A DNA stretch of 64,000 bases from Micromussa lordhowensis (GCA_964020085.1 OZ026607.1:18473057-18537056); one strand, 5' to 3'; positions 42,882 to 55,232 are shown, counted from the stretch's first letter. The notes: a model not told the origin generated them from the letters alone. Numbers and translations: made by a program.

Positions 42882-43919
42882 TAACTGCAACAGTCTACAT
42901 TTTTAAGGAAGCTCTGTCATGTTCGAGTCTTTCTTGTGTTTGTTTCTTGTTCAAAATCACCTTAACATCAAAAACCGCAAAACTAATTAATAGTTTAGCT
43001 GAATGTAACATAGTTACTGTCAATGCGCAAAAGATGTAGTTACAAAATGTGGAATAATTAGTGAGGTTACAGTAAGGTTGACATTGATTGAGTTAGACTG
43101 AAGATGATTATCTTGTTAAAGTAGGCTAAATGTTTCATGAGGCACCTTTTGTGATAATAGTATGTGCATTTTAAACTAAGAAACTCTAACTGAAAACCAG
43201 TTTGCATGCAAGCCCTGGCAGCTCAGAGAAATTACTTGACACTGTACATTTTGTAGCCATTTGCAATTGATGTTAATAATTTGTGATGGTGTGATTGGGA
43301 GGGAGTTGATGAGCCAGTTTGTTAAATGAGACTTTGTTTAATTTCAAAAATATCATTGTAAAAAATTGAGAAAATTGGGCTTATGATGAAAAGAGTGTTT
43401 TCATAACGAGTTTCTTTTTTAATGGTTTTTACAAGCCTGTTCTACAGAGTAAGCGTTATCATTATTTACTTTTTGGATTTATTCTTAGCGCAGTTTAGAG
43501 AGTCATTTGGGTTTTGTTTTTGTTCTGAAACTTTCAATCAAGATGATTCACCGTTATAATTATAATAGTAACTTAGCATTCTTAAGTAGTAAATAATTTA
43601 AGGGGTATCAGAAAACCACTTTTGAGTTTCATTGCTGTATTTAATGTACTTGCAGTGGTCAAAGCACATGTGACTGCCTTATTTGAAATTTAGGTTTGAC
43701 TGACTGCATTTATTTGTCATTAACTCACGCAATTGTATTTAAAATATTTAAGCAATTGTTTTAACAGTATCGTAAGAACAAATTTTTTTTATTTCAGTAC
43801 AGCCAAGTTATGTATTTTTTTAAATTTGACTCACTTCAATGTATTTTATCTCAGTAATAAAGATGTTTTGCGGTTTTATGAAGTTGTGAAATTGTACTCA
43901 GAGCGATATGCCTGCTAAG
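42882..43919. other. 3' region of cathepsin L-2 and intergenic
   Basis: Likely 3' UTR up to about 43880 (AATAAA at 43856-43861), AT-rich. No other feature seen. Confidence 0.5.
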
Positions 43920-44524
43920 TTTTGGTCTGACTTGTATATAGACAGGTCTCTGTTCTTCCCTGACAGAGGATAGCAGAAAATACCCAACAAGATCTCCACA
44001 TTTTGAAAGTTTAATGTTGTATTTAAAAATATTCACTGGTGTGTTGTTTTCCAGGTAGTGTTGTGTGGGGTGCCAGTGCTTACATCGAAAAACCAGTTTT
44101 TCGTGAAAAAAAGTCTTGCCAATGGCTTACAATGTGACTTCTCGAAATGGGTCACTTGGAAAAGAGTTAACCAGTCAGAACGTTACCTGAGAACAAAGGG
44201 TAGCAATGTCTTTTTCTTAAACAAACCAATAACATTGAAGAATACGAACAATAATTTGTTGATTGGTTAGCGTCTATCCTAATTAAATTTTGTGCGCTTT
44301 TCAACGGTGTCGCTTTAGTTGTCGCAAATTGAGTTTTCAAGCTAAATTTTTCGAGCGACATTTATGATCATGGCTGTTTGCCATCAAGGACTGAAACTCT
44401 AAGACTATATATAAAGCAGAGGAGTCGATAGCATTTTATGTTTTCAGATCAAACAGATCGCGATCGTTACTTGCCATCGCAAGAAGCTACCAGTCCAATG
44501 TTCTCAGTTTACCTACGTTTTCTT

Positions 44525-44538
44525 CCAGTTGTTCAAAG

Positions 44539-44575
<37 letters not shown>

Positions 44576-44663
44576 GTGGATAGCGTGGTTTGTTTTGTTA
44601 ACACTTATCCGCTGGATAGTGATTTATCCGGCGGATAGCGTTATCCAGCCTTTGAACAACTGG
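44525..44663. repeat. Hairpin of the ATCCACCGGATAAATCAC family, present only in copy 1
   Basis: CCAGTTGTTCAAAGGGTGGA and its near complement end a 139-bp inverted repeat (GGATAACGCTATCCACCGGA...). The corresponding place in copy 2 (near 58030-58045) lacks it. Related pieces are at 19160-19275 and 21600-21650. Confidence 0.85.
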
Positions 44664-44677
44664 AGCCAGGTGGCCAG

Positions 44678-44990
44678 GTTCGATTAGCCGCGCTGGAAAA
44701 CTCGTCAACCCTAACATTCTAGACAAGCTTTGATTGAATCTATCTTCATTGTATGTAAAAGTGAAATACGGCAAGTAATGAGTAACACGAAATCCCACTG
44801 TAACTTTTTGGGGGACAAAATAGGGACTCAAATCTTTTTTCCAGTTTTACTTCGATCAGTCGCACTGGAAAATTCGTCAACCCTAACATTCTAGACAAGC
44901 TTTGATTGAATCTATCTTAATTGTGCGTAAAAGTGAAAAACGGCAAGTAATGAGTCACAAGAAACCCCTCTGTAACGTTTTTTTTTTTTT
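44678..44990. repeat. Tandem repeat downstream of UGT-1, two units
   Basis: Two units of about 180 bp (core CTAACATTCTAGACAAGCTT, near 44711 and 44884). The matching region of copy 2 (58070-58540) has three. Immediately after comes a run of T18 then G12 (about 44979-45009). Confidence 0.8.
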
Positions 44991-45039
44991 TTTTTTGGGG
45001 GGGGGGGGGCAAAACAGGAACGCAAATCTCTTTCCAGTT

Positions 45040-48000
45040 TTACTCCTTCTTTGATTTACCATCACCCTTTCTACAGCACACACGACACAGGCATCTACAT
45101 GTCAATCTTATCACCATGACAACTAAGGTAACTATAGCAACAAGGAATGCCATGACGTCAAGTAAGTAGTACTGATACCAAGGGATGTTAAACACTTGAG
45201 CTCTGAGGTGCCGCGTTCCACCATGTCTGAGTACATACTCTATCCAGTCACAGATTTCTTGAAGAGGCGTTTGTCGACGATCCTTTAACAAGCCAGAGAT
45301 ATGCATTGCTTTGCTCTTAAATCTAAAGATGGAAGAAAGCGTCATGTTATTGCCCTTTTTTCATAAGCGATCTCATACGTATTATAATGATAAGTTAGGC
45401 CAGGAGCCGATTACCTCCTGGTTAGGCAAATAATTAGGGTAATGTTGTCCGAATGTCAACACTAAACATGGACAAGTAAGCAATATATCTACCTTGGTTC
45501 ACTAATGACGCGCTCAATTGTCTCAAACAACTGCTGTTGGGCATCAACGCTTTTCCAATCCACAGCTAACCCAAGGCCAACATGTTCTGCTTTCTTTGCG
45601 TTAGTATGCTGGTCTAGAAACAAAGGAAAAGCCACCACAGGGACACCATGATACGCTGACTCATAAAGACTGTTGTGTCCCACATGAGAGACAAAAGCTT
45701 TGATGTTCTTGTGAGCCAAAAGATCATTCTGAGGTAACCAGTCCACTGCTCTGATGTTTTTACCAAGGAATGATGGAATGTAACCTGCAGGAGAAGAGAG
45801 ATACTGTTGTCAATTACGTTATTCACCCTAATGATTTAATAGACTCTGGGTTGAAAACTATTGAATTATCTGCCGAGTACAACCTTTTGAGTGACGTTGT
45901 TATCAGTTTGTTAGCAGATGAGACCACCGGCTTATCAAGATTTGAAGCCACGTTTGATCCAAAAGAAACAATGATAAAACCGTTGCCCCCTGTATTGCTG
46001 ACAAATTCTAAATTATAAGTTCCGTATACCAATTAGTATTGCTATTCTACCAGTGTCCCCAATTAGTCTATCTAGGCTAAACACATAGACACTTAAATAA
46101 AGGGGCGGGTCTTGGGCGAATCGTTTCGGATACGTCACCGAAATCAATCGGCCGTGGAGGCATGGGAGAGAGCCGTACATGAACTAGGTTACGAATTAAC
46201 TACAGACTTGTACATGGTAAAATATTAAAGCATTGTCTACTCAAACTCCATACGTTGTGTGCATATAGTATCTCTCATGCGATACCCACTGACAATCATA
46301 ATTTTCGATTGCATTAAGTATTTTTACCCCACTATTACCTTTAATTCTCCACACGACTCGCTGTTTCAGTTTCCCAAACGCTGTAGCTAGCATGTCTACC
46401 ACTGGTTTTTCAAGATTTGAGGCCACGTTTGATCCAAAAGAAACTATGATAAAACCATGGCCCCCTGAATTGCTGACAAATTCTTCTAAATCAGGGGGGA
46501 GAGGTTTAGGATCTTTGACATGTGGTGGTCCAACCATGACATTGCCTGTTGAGTATAATCCCAGGAGAAACATTGACCACACTAATATAACGATTCGTAA
46601 TTTGGCGTTTATTTTAGTGGAGCTCCTGCGCGCCGAAAGCGCGTGAGCCAAGCCCCATTGCTTAGAAAATTTGGTAACCCATCGAGCTAAAAAAGTTTGG
46701 TTGTCACGTGATTGTCCGTCCGGGTGTGGACATACGCCCGTCCGTACGTCTGTGCGCCCCGTTCATGTAAATCAATGTGAAATTTCTCTCTGCAGCCTTT
46801 CCCTTAGAGATTCGGAGGAGCTGGTATACAGCGTGCATCTTTAATATTAGGAATTCATGTTATGTTCCATTGACACCTGTCAAAACAAGGTATCTGCTCA
46901 CCAGTATCACGTGTCCATAGCGCGGGCTCAGGATTAGAGCTCATCGAGGTCACGTGTTTTTGTTAAGGCGGGGGTAAAGGTGAATTTAAGTGAAATTTTG
47001 GTAAGTTTAAAGAGAGGTTGAAAGGGAAAAAAGGGTTATGGAACACCACGGAAAAAAAAAACGAAAAATAATCCAAACAAAATGCTCCTCGTTCTCTGCT
47101 CCCCCCTACCCCCCTCATGGGGTAGAGTTAACGGGAGCAGAGTCTCTGCAGAGTCCCACCCTCACCGGTCCACCCGCACGAGGAGCCTCCAACACCCCTT
47201 CGAGAGGTGAAATGCTCTTTGCCTCCCTTTTGGGAGGCATTTCTTAGACTCGCACGAGGCGAAGCCTCGTTTTGGCGCTAAGCTTATTGTTGTCCTATAA
47301 CGCCATGCAATCGCTGTTTTCATATCTAATCGTGACAGACGCGTTAAATTTGTGATTTTCTTCACATCTATTAGCTTGACAGTAGCTACAGCTTGAAAAA
47401 CCTTGAAAACTTCTCTTAAGGCGGGGGTCTACCTGAAAGCCGTATTTTGGCTTGGTATTATGTTCTTAATGCAAATATCTCGTTTACGTTTCAAGCAATC
47501 AAGAATCTGTTCACTCATTACACACATCTATGTTTTGCGCCGTTTTGTAAATTTTTTGGTGATTTTTAGGTTTATTTGGAGACAGATAGTTTTTCTCAAA
47601 GGATTAGTAAAATTTATGGAAATAGGAAATTTTGAAGATTTGGTGTTGTTTTAAAATTAGAGTTTGAAGTTAAAAATTGATAGATACACACCAAACAGTT
47701 GCCTAACAACCCGAGTGCCATTGTGGGGTCGGGCAACTGTCTGGTGGTGTTCCATAACCTTTTCTCCCCCTTTCAATCTCTCTTTAAACTTCCTCAAATT
47801 TCACTTTAATTCAGGTAAAACCCCACCTTAAGTTGACCGCTGCCTAGGTACATTTTTTTATTTGATCGCAGACTCAAGCCAGGTAAACTTATCGTAAGCA
47901 AGAGCTCTGTTTTTAGGCTTGTCTAAATCTATATATTAGGCCTGAACAGTGTGTCTCCCTGTCTCACCGCCTAACAGTGTGTCCCCCACATCACCACCTT

Positions 48001-49905
48001 CCTTACTTCCGTTCTTCCTACCTGGCAACAGAGGTTGTGCGTATTCCAAGGCAAAATCTGCTGTACTTATAAGAAGTTCAGCATTTCCAACAGCTTCCTG
48101 GAAGCTTCTCTCAGGGTTGATGTTGTATTTGACTTTCAGAGCATTCATTGGTCTGTTATACGCAAGATACATGAATAGCTTCCCTCCGAAGTACGCTCCC
48201 AAATTCATCACACGTTCCATAAAATTCATTTTATCGGAAAATCCTGTTAAAAGCTGCGGAACATAAGAGATAGGCATTGGTACCATGTGGCTAAACGAGA
48301 GCGACGCAGTTAATGGTAGAGGCAGGATTTCCACTCTTGGAATGTCAAAGCGTTCACCAAGCATTGTTGCAGGACACATTGCAAGACTGTCATAAACTAT
48401 GATGTCGACGCCTTTCAGTTTCTCTTGTAACTCTGTACTCTGTAAAAAATGTTCACATATGGAAATCTGTGCCACGCTCATTTTCATCACCAGGTTTAAT
48501 TTGCTTCCTTCAATTTCAAGGCGCGCAAGGTCATATTCAAAGAACTCTGGTTTGTATGGCACTTGGTAAATCTTGTGCTCCACTTTCTCCCTGGGTTTGA
48601 TCCTACCGGATGAGGGAACAACCAAAACAACCTAAAAGGCAGAAACACAACATATTTATCAGGAGAAACTCGTTACAGGAGCCACTATGCATGGGGTTGT
48701 GAAAAAGTGGCCTTGCCCAGCAGTTAGTGAAATCACTAGTATATAGAATGGCTTGGATCACAACAAAATATCCTGGCTTTTGCCAAAGAGGTGGCCGCTA
48801 TAGTCATTGCAGAGATTTGGGACTGGATTTCGTTTAGTGACGGTTTATATAGCCAAGTATATATCAAAATATCAACCATTTCTATTATATTTCTGTATTT
48901 TCACCTTCTATCAAAACACTCCTTAAATGACCCCAAATACTCACAAATCGAAAGTGTTACTTGTAAAGCTGTTAGACCGTGCAGGGAACACAACAGGCGA
49001 TCCAAGCTCAGGCTCATCTTGCTTAACAGCGCTCACGACAGCATTATAAGTTTAGGGTACTCTCAGAAAAATTTGGTGGGGATGTGCGGCCCGCTTCCCA
49101 AAACCCTTACCCTATTTATGACATTACTTAGTAGCTTCTTCTAAACAAACATACCCGATTCAATGGTAGAGTGCAAAAACCATCTTAAGACCAAAATGGC
49201 AAAAATCGATACCATATTTATGACCTAAACGACTGAAGAACCACGAGGGAGAAATGCTTTATCTTACATCTAAAGTTTGTATAATTTTGCTTGTTGTCTG
49301 TTTGCTTTTTCTCTCTTAGCTTATTTGAATCGATTTTTCCCCCTATTAATCGAGAGTGAGGTCTTTACGGGAAAATCTCAGACCGAGCTGAGACCTTGCC
49401 GCATTGACCGAGCGATAGCGAGGTCAATACAGCAAGGTTGAGGTTTGAGATTTTCACGTAAAGACAGAACATTCGAGGTTAAGAAGGTTTGGGTTTTTGG
49501 CCCGTAATCGGCCCGTGGGCATTACGGGAGAATAATCAGAGCGCGCGTTATATCGGGTACAAGAACAAGCCAAATAATAAAGTGAGTTATCGCTTCCTAT
49601 GTACAAAAGTGACATAAAACTCTCACAAGCTTTTCTCTTAAGTTCGATAAGAGACAAAATTCAAGAGAAGTCAGAGGTGTGTAGATTCCCAGGGTAGAGT
49701 TACAGACATTCGCTAATCCCTAGCGAGCTGCCTTGAAATTAACTCTAGATGCATACAGTACCTCATGCCCCTTGGAGGCAAGCTCTTCCATTATTTGTCG
49801 CATGGTACTGTACTGTGACCCTCCGGCTATCCAGAAGCCAGCTATCCGAGCGGAAGAAGCCGCGTTGACTGCTAGTGAAAGAAGAAGCAACGCTAAGAAC
49901 GCCAT
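45040..49905 (-). CDS. UGT: UDP-glycosyltransferase 1 (complete, 511 residues)
   Basis: The minus-strand exons are 49762-49905, 48022-48631, 46339-46545, 45493-45784 and 45040-45322, totalling 1536 nt. A family-1 (GT1) membrane UGT: signal peptide (1-19), N-terminal acceptor domain, C-terminal UDP-sugar domain with the signature SHVGHNSLYESAYHGVPVV (from S353) and D378-Q379, one membrane helix (about 471-490) and a cytoplasmic tail ending KSKKE, a K-x-K-x-x ER-retrieval signal. It would conjugate sugar to lipophilic compounds in the ER lumen. Oddity: the catalytic histidine expected in the GSH motif is Q31 (GGSQYSTMRQI). The partner aspartate (VYDSL) is kept. The neighbour UGT-2 diverges from it across 389 bp. 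Intron 3 holds a decayed extra exon 3 fragment. Confidence 0.93.
45905..46016 (-). pseudogene. Decayed duplicate of UGT exon 3 inside UGT-1 intron 3
   Basis: On the minus strand it encodes EFVSNTGGNGFIIVSFGSN and NVASNLDKPVV, matching the middle of exon 3 (46339-46545), then diverges. No splice sites preserve the frame. The same relic is in UGT-3 at 59400-59492, so it predates that duplication. Confidence 0.8.
46967..47827. mobile_element. TTAA-flanked transposon, 861 bp, with empty site in UGT-3
   Basis: TTAA at 46963-46966 and 47828-47831. Long imperfect inverted ends start GGCGGGGGTAAAGGTGAA and, reversed, GGTGGGGTTTTACCTGAA, and run through a shared segment (GTTATGGAACACCAC) for about 90 bp. 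The UGT-3 copy reads straight through a single TTAA (60939-60942) at the same place. Non-coding. It lies in UGT-1 intron 2. One end of the same family may lie at 14488-14507, and an internal GGCGGGGGT next to TTAA at about 47420 hints at a composite history. Confidence 0.92.
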
Positions 49906-50294
49906 CTTAGCAGTACACACGCAAACCAAGGTCTACCTAATTACCATTTCGTCACCTTTAAGATTGCGTGACTAGCACTCTAACACACGTCACGTACGAA
50001 CAGCAAAGAAGGCATTTTTTTTTTCTCCCAACTTATGCTTTTATTAGCGTTCAACTCAGCTTGTCGGTTCAGATTGCTAGTTTCTGTGCCATTGCATGGT
50101 CGTAGTACGTTTTTGTTTAAACACGAGGCATACACTGCAAGAACTGGCGAGGTAGAGTGTAATTTTTGCACGGTTTGCGTTAAGTATACCAGGATTAATG
50201 TAAACAATGACGTCAAATCTATTGACCTGAATACAAACAAAAGCATCTTGCATAAAAAATACGTTGCGTTGTGTGTGCATTAGGAACATCAAAC
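49906..50294. promoter_or_regulatory. Bidirectional promoter region of UGT-1 and UGT-2
   Basis: The two start codons (49905 minus, 50295 plus) are 389 bp apart and head to head, so this stretch must hold both promoters and 5' UTRs. It contains one perfect cAMP-response-type octamer TGACGTCA at 50208-50215 and a CACGTCACG near 49986. I see no TATA box I would trust. Binding-site function is an inference. Confidence 0.6.
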
Positions 50295-53200
50295 ATGGCG
50301 TTGTTTTCGTTGGTTTTGTTTTTCCTGGCAGTGAGCACGGCTTTGTCGGCTCGGATAGCTGGATACTCTGCGCTAGGAGGGTCAGAATACCTTAACATGA
50401 GGCAGATAATGGAAGAACTAGCGTCTCGGGGTCACGAGGTAAAGTAAAAGCCATAACTTTAAAATTATGTTAATAAGATGATTATCTTTCGTGAGGCGCT
50501 ACTTATACAAACGACTAAAAAATATTCCTGTAATAGCATCAGGGAGTTGAAGAGTTTTACGCTGACTTCTTCGAATTCTTCATTTCAGTTTGACCGAGTG
50601 TTCCCTGCTAGCAGGGAAGACCGAGTGGCGAAACTCGACCAGGGATGAGTTTTCATAGATCAACCTGCATTATGCATTAATCTGATTAATATCCGGTACA
50701 AGGCTGGCAAAATAAATTCTTTGAGGTGCAGATTAATCCCAGTTTCTCGTATCCTCAATTTCACGAAGCTCACAAAAACTCAAACCAAGAACCGTTGAGA
50801 AATAGGAATTCCACAAGCGCTACTGAAGGCCTATTTAGCAGTTCACAAGTGTTGTAACGTCATCAAGACTGTGTGCGGGTCACGCAAACAAAAAAAAACT
50901 TTCATTGATGTTAGGTCCGCAGTATGATAACTCAAGATATTTAACAATATTGGTTCATGCTTTAGCGTGCACTATCGAGTTATGGAGCACGCGGGAAGTT
51001 TGGAGAGCACGAAAGAAGCGTAACTCCATAACTCGATAGTGCACAGCTAAAAGCATGAACCCTAATGTATTAATGTATGTATTCAGGTTACAGCCCATTA
51101 TCGAATAGCAAAGCGCGCGAGGCCTAAAAATAGAATGCTAATGATTATATCCCCCACGAGGCTCATACAACATCAGCGTATTCTGAGAGAACTAGAGGGG
51201 ATCTAGGTAAAGTTTTTGTTTCAAAAATGTGTTTAAGGAACACCGGCTGTTTTAGAAAGTGTTTTAGGAAAATCGTCCGCCATTCCGGTTTGTTTGTCTG
51301 ATAGTGAGTCTTGTCTGAGTCATGACGTCACTCGCGCGCTTTGCTATTGGATCCTTTTGCGGAGTGACTTGTTTAGTTTTGCTTTCACTGACTGATCATA
51401 AATAATTTACCCAAAACAAAATGAAGTCATAAATTTTCATAAATTATTATTCATCATGGCGTGCGGTCTATGTAGAAATTATTACATAGCGGCGCCAAGA
51501 TATGAATTTTATTTTGGATCAAGTGGTAAAAACACTTTTTTACTCACTCGCTGCGCTAGGTTTTAAAACTATGATATTGTTTTTACCACTTTCTTATTAT
51601 AGACAAACTGACTGTTCTTTTTTGTACAAACAACCGTGAAAAAGCAAGAAATGACGTCATTAATATCATCATTAGGGAGGATATGGAAAATTGGCCCGCT
51701 TATAACTGAGGAAAAATTCCCGTGGGGGACTCCCATATTAAAATGACGGGGGTGCCCGCGGGAAATTTTGAAAAGAACCCCTAAGAGGTACCAAGATCCT
51801 GTTTTGTAGGCGTGGCTTGACATTTTTTCCACCTCTTAGAGGCACCAATTCTAAAAACAACACATTATTTCCTGTCATACCTTTTCAGCTCATGATCAAT
51901 ACCCTAAAAAATCGTACTGCAAAAGCTTCCGCTATGGACCTTTTTGAGGCTAAAGACACTAAGAGGTAGCAAAACCGCCTTTTAAATCCCTAAAAGATAA
52001 CACGAGCACCCTTGTCCTCTTTACATGTGAGTTCTCTCCCCCCCCCCCTCCCTGAAGAAATGTACATCCTAGTTTATCTTTGCTTTCTCTCAATGAGGAA
52101 ACGGACATTAGTTCATCGTTGAACTGTTTCCAACTTGCAGGTTGTTTTGGTCGTTCCCTCATCCACGGAAATCAAACCCAGTGATGCTGTTGAGCATAAG
52201 GTATACCAAGTAGCATATAAACCTGGTTTTAGTGAAGATGCAATCATACGACTTGAGCTTGAAGGAGAAAAGTTACAGATGCTGTTTACACTGAGTGACG
52301 TGCTGACGACTTTGAGCGAAGGCATTTTAAAAAGCACGGAGCTTCAGGACGAACTGAAAGACTTTGACCTTATAGTTCATGACAGTGTTGCATTTTGTGG
52401 TGCATTGCTCGGTGAGCTCCTTGATATTCCAAGAGTGGAAATTATGCCTGTGCCACCAAATACTCATCCATTTGCTCTGTGGCATAAGATTCCCATGCCA
52501 GTGTCTTACGTTCCACAGACGTTCACCGGGTTCTCCGATAAAATGACTTTTACTGAGCGCATCATGAACCTAGTGGCGTTTTTTGGTTGGCATCTCTTTG
52601 ATCTTTTAGTATATAGCAGAGAAATGAATGCGCTGAAAGTCAAGTACAACATCAAACCTGAACGAAGCTTCCAGGAAGCCGCTGGTAGCGCTGAACTTGT
52701 TTTAATTACAGCAGACTTCGCTTTGGAATACGCACAACCTTTATTGCCAGGTAGAAAGTAATGAACTATCGAAGGTACAGTAGTTATACAAACATTCATT
52801 GATTGCTTTAGGGTTAGAAAATGAAGTCCCCATAAACTCCCCGTCCAATTAATTATGGCTCTTGCCTCAGGCCGTCAAAGTGTGTTACAATGTTCTTTTT
52901 AGCTGCAGTTCAAAACATTTCCTTAGCTCTCCGGTCTAGCTTTCGGTTAAACTAGTGTGTGTTTTTTTTTGCTCTCGCTCCCAGACCTCCCGCACCTGCA
53001 CCATCCTCGTCCCCAGAGCCTCGGTCGTTGTTGACGTTCGACATTTTAAAATAAGCAGCACTGGTGACGAGAATGGCGTACCCCCAGCCCCCTGATAAGG
53101 CGGCCATGTCCTACTGTTCATCGCTTTCATGTGATTGCTTTACAAATCTTTCTTACGGTTATTGTCAACAGGCAATGTTATGGTTGGACCACTAAATGTA

Positions 53201-54881
53201 AAAGATGGTGTGAAACCTCTCCCCCCTGATTTAGAAGAATTTGTCAGCAATTCAGGGGGCCACGGTTTTATCATTGTTTCCTTTGGATCAAACCTGGCTT
53301 CGATCATTCAAAAACAAGTGGTAGACATGCTTGCAACAGCGTTTGGAAAGCTGAAACAGCGAGTAGTGTGGAGACTCAAAGGTAAAGCATGAGTAAAATG
53401 CTAAAACTTCATCATTAATACATACATTGAAAGGGCGAAAGAACAGTCTGAGTTCGTAGGCGAAACCTGGCTGCCGAAAAGATTCTGGGACGAGTCGGGA
53501 TATTATAAGGGGGACTGGGTAGGGGAACGGAATATAGTTTGCATGTCACACATAACAAACTACGTGAGAACAACAAAAAGAAAATAGTCTTACATTAAAT
53601 GCTATGAAACTACCTTTATCAACCATCCAGGAAGTTTCAGTGAACAACGCATTTGTCAACTGGTCAAGTATATCTCTGTGTGGTGTACAAATTGGGAGCA
53701 AGCGTCATTTTAATAAATAAATATACACCTCATGCATCCACGGCTTCTACAAGAGAAAAGAGCAGAGCAGAGCCTAGATCTTCAAGAAGTTAAAAACACG
53801 TAGATAAAAAATCAGCTCACTCATTCCCTTTTCCGCGCAGGTTACATTCCTTCATTTCTCAGTGCCAACATCAAAGTCATGGACTGGTTACCTGAGAATG
53901 ATCTTTTGGCTCACAAGGACATCAAAGCTTTTGTCTCCCATGTGGGACACAACAGTCTTTATGAGTCAGCGTATCATGGTGTCCCTGTGGTAGCTGTTCC
54001 ATTTTTTGGAGTCCAACACATAAATGCCGCGAAAGCAGAACACGTTGGCCTTGGGTTGACTGTGGATTACAAAATCAGCAATGCTCAACAATTGTTTGAT
54101 ACAATTGAACGTGTAATTGGTGAACAAAGGTACAGAAATTATATGTATTTTGTAATATCTATTTTGTGAACTTATCATGAAATATCAAATTTGTCTGAAT
54201 AAGCGCTATAACGAGCTCGTCTTTCCGGCCTTACCTCTCTCGCTCCGTCAGGGCGTGAAGAGAAGAGGCGCTGGAAACGCGGTTGGCGCTTAACAGAAAA
54301 AAAAGAAACAAAACAAAACATGGGCCAGTCTCAGTTGAAGCTGTCACTTAATTTGAAGAACGCTGTGTCTTTTTTAGCTTCAAAAATGAGAAATGCAAAT
54401 ATGCAACTCAAAATGACTAATCAAATGACTGAAGTAATTCAGACTGAAAAACCTGGGAGGGTGGGGAGGGAATTGTCACCGAAAAAGGTAAAGCATCACA
54501 TAATGATTAAATGCATGATCTGTAATAAAATAAGAAAAAAAAACAAGTGTTTAACTGTCAGAAATGATGGAATAATCAGATGAAACGTCCTTCTTCAGAT
54601 TCAAAAGCAAAGCAATGCATATCTCAGGCCTGTTAAAGGATCGTCGACAAACGCCTCTTCAAGAAACCTCTGACTGGATAGAGTATGTACTCAGACACGG
54701 TGGAGCCCGGCACCTTAGAGCTCAAGTGTTTAACATCCCTTGGTATCAGTACTACTTACTTGACGTAATGGCTTTCCTTGTTGCTATAATTACCCTGGTT
54801 GTCATGGTGATAAAGTTGGCATGTAGATGCCTGTGTCGTGTTTTCTGTAAAAAAGGTGATATCAAAACCAAGAAGGAGTGA
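50295..54881 (+). CDS. UGT: UDP-glycosyltransferase 2 (complete, 511 residues)
   Basis: The plus-strand exons are 50295-50438, 52141-52750, 53172-53381, 53841-54129 and 54599-54881, totalling 1536 nt, with the same phases as UGT-1. Signal peptide, GT1 donor domain (SHVGHNSLYESAYHGVPVV), one C-terminal membrane helix and tail KTKKE (K-x-K-x-x ER retrieval). Two usual key residues are changed: position 31 is E where the catalytic histidine is expected (GGSEYLNMRQI), and the sugar-contacting D-Q pair is V379-Q380 (FFGVQHINA). The reading frame and splice sites are intact, so selection seems to have kept the protein. It may use different chemistry, have a binding role, or be inactive. Intron 1 (1.7 kb) contains repeats. 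Confidence 0.92.
50948..51061. repeat. Hairpin repeat in UGT-2 intron 1
   Basis: GTTCATGCTTTAGCGTGCAC and the complementary GTGCACAGCTAAAAGCATGA form arms of about 40 bp; the inner part is GAGTTATGGAG and its complement. Non-coding foldback. Confidence 0.8.
51715..52020. repeat. Dispersed repeat, copy 2 of the 7915-8190 family
   Basis: Same order of motifs as the other copy (AAGAGGTACCAAGATCC, GGCGTGGCTTGACA, CTAAGAGGTAGCAAA). It ends about 120 bp before UGT-2 exon 2. Confidence 0.8.
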
Positions 54882-55215
54882 GATATGGAAATTTATACAA
54901 TGCTTCTGTTTTCTCTCAAACAAACTGTAATGGGATCGTAGGTTCGGTTAAATATGTTTTAAAAGTCGAATCATTCATTTTACTCAGAATTTCATGTATC
55001 CATGCATGTCAAGCGTATTTTGACAGAATTTAAAAGTCGTTTGTTTTTATCAGCAAAATTGAACTTTTATGCATTTCGGATTTGACGTTTTCGAAAAAAT
55101 CAAGAAAACCAATGAGGTTATCATGACGTAATCACGATGTGCATGACGTCATCATCTGATGCATTTTTACCTTGAAGGAACACTTTTAGACGTACTGTAG
55201 GTATTTCTTTTAACC
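54882..55215. other. 3' flank of UGT-2
   Basis: Non-coding up to the target-site duplication of the LINE. It contains two ATGACGTCATC or TATCATGACGTAATC words near 55121-55155. No AATAAA is seen close to the stop codon. Confidence 0.45.
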
Positions 55216-55232
55216 CCGTGAGGAGATAACAT

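Larger units (their letters stand above)
43920..48962. repeat. Segmental duplication, copy 1 (UGT-1 side)
   Basis: Nearly identical to 57425-62623 in the same orientation. It starts at GGTCTGACTTGTATATAGAC and ends at CTCACAAATCGAAAGTGTTA. It contains exons 2-5 of UGT-1 and downstream sequence. The copies differ by several clean insertions: 44525-44663 and 46967-47827 occur only here, while others occur only in copy 2. Confidence 0.93.

Noticed and set aside
44167..44361. 64-codon frame identical to the one at 57697-57891
   Set aside because: The identity comes from the segmental duplication; the frame has no motif and also overlaps plus-strand frames.
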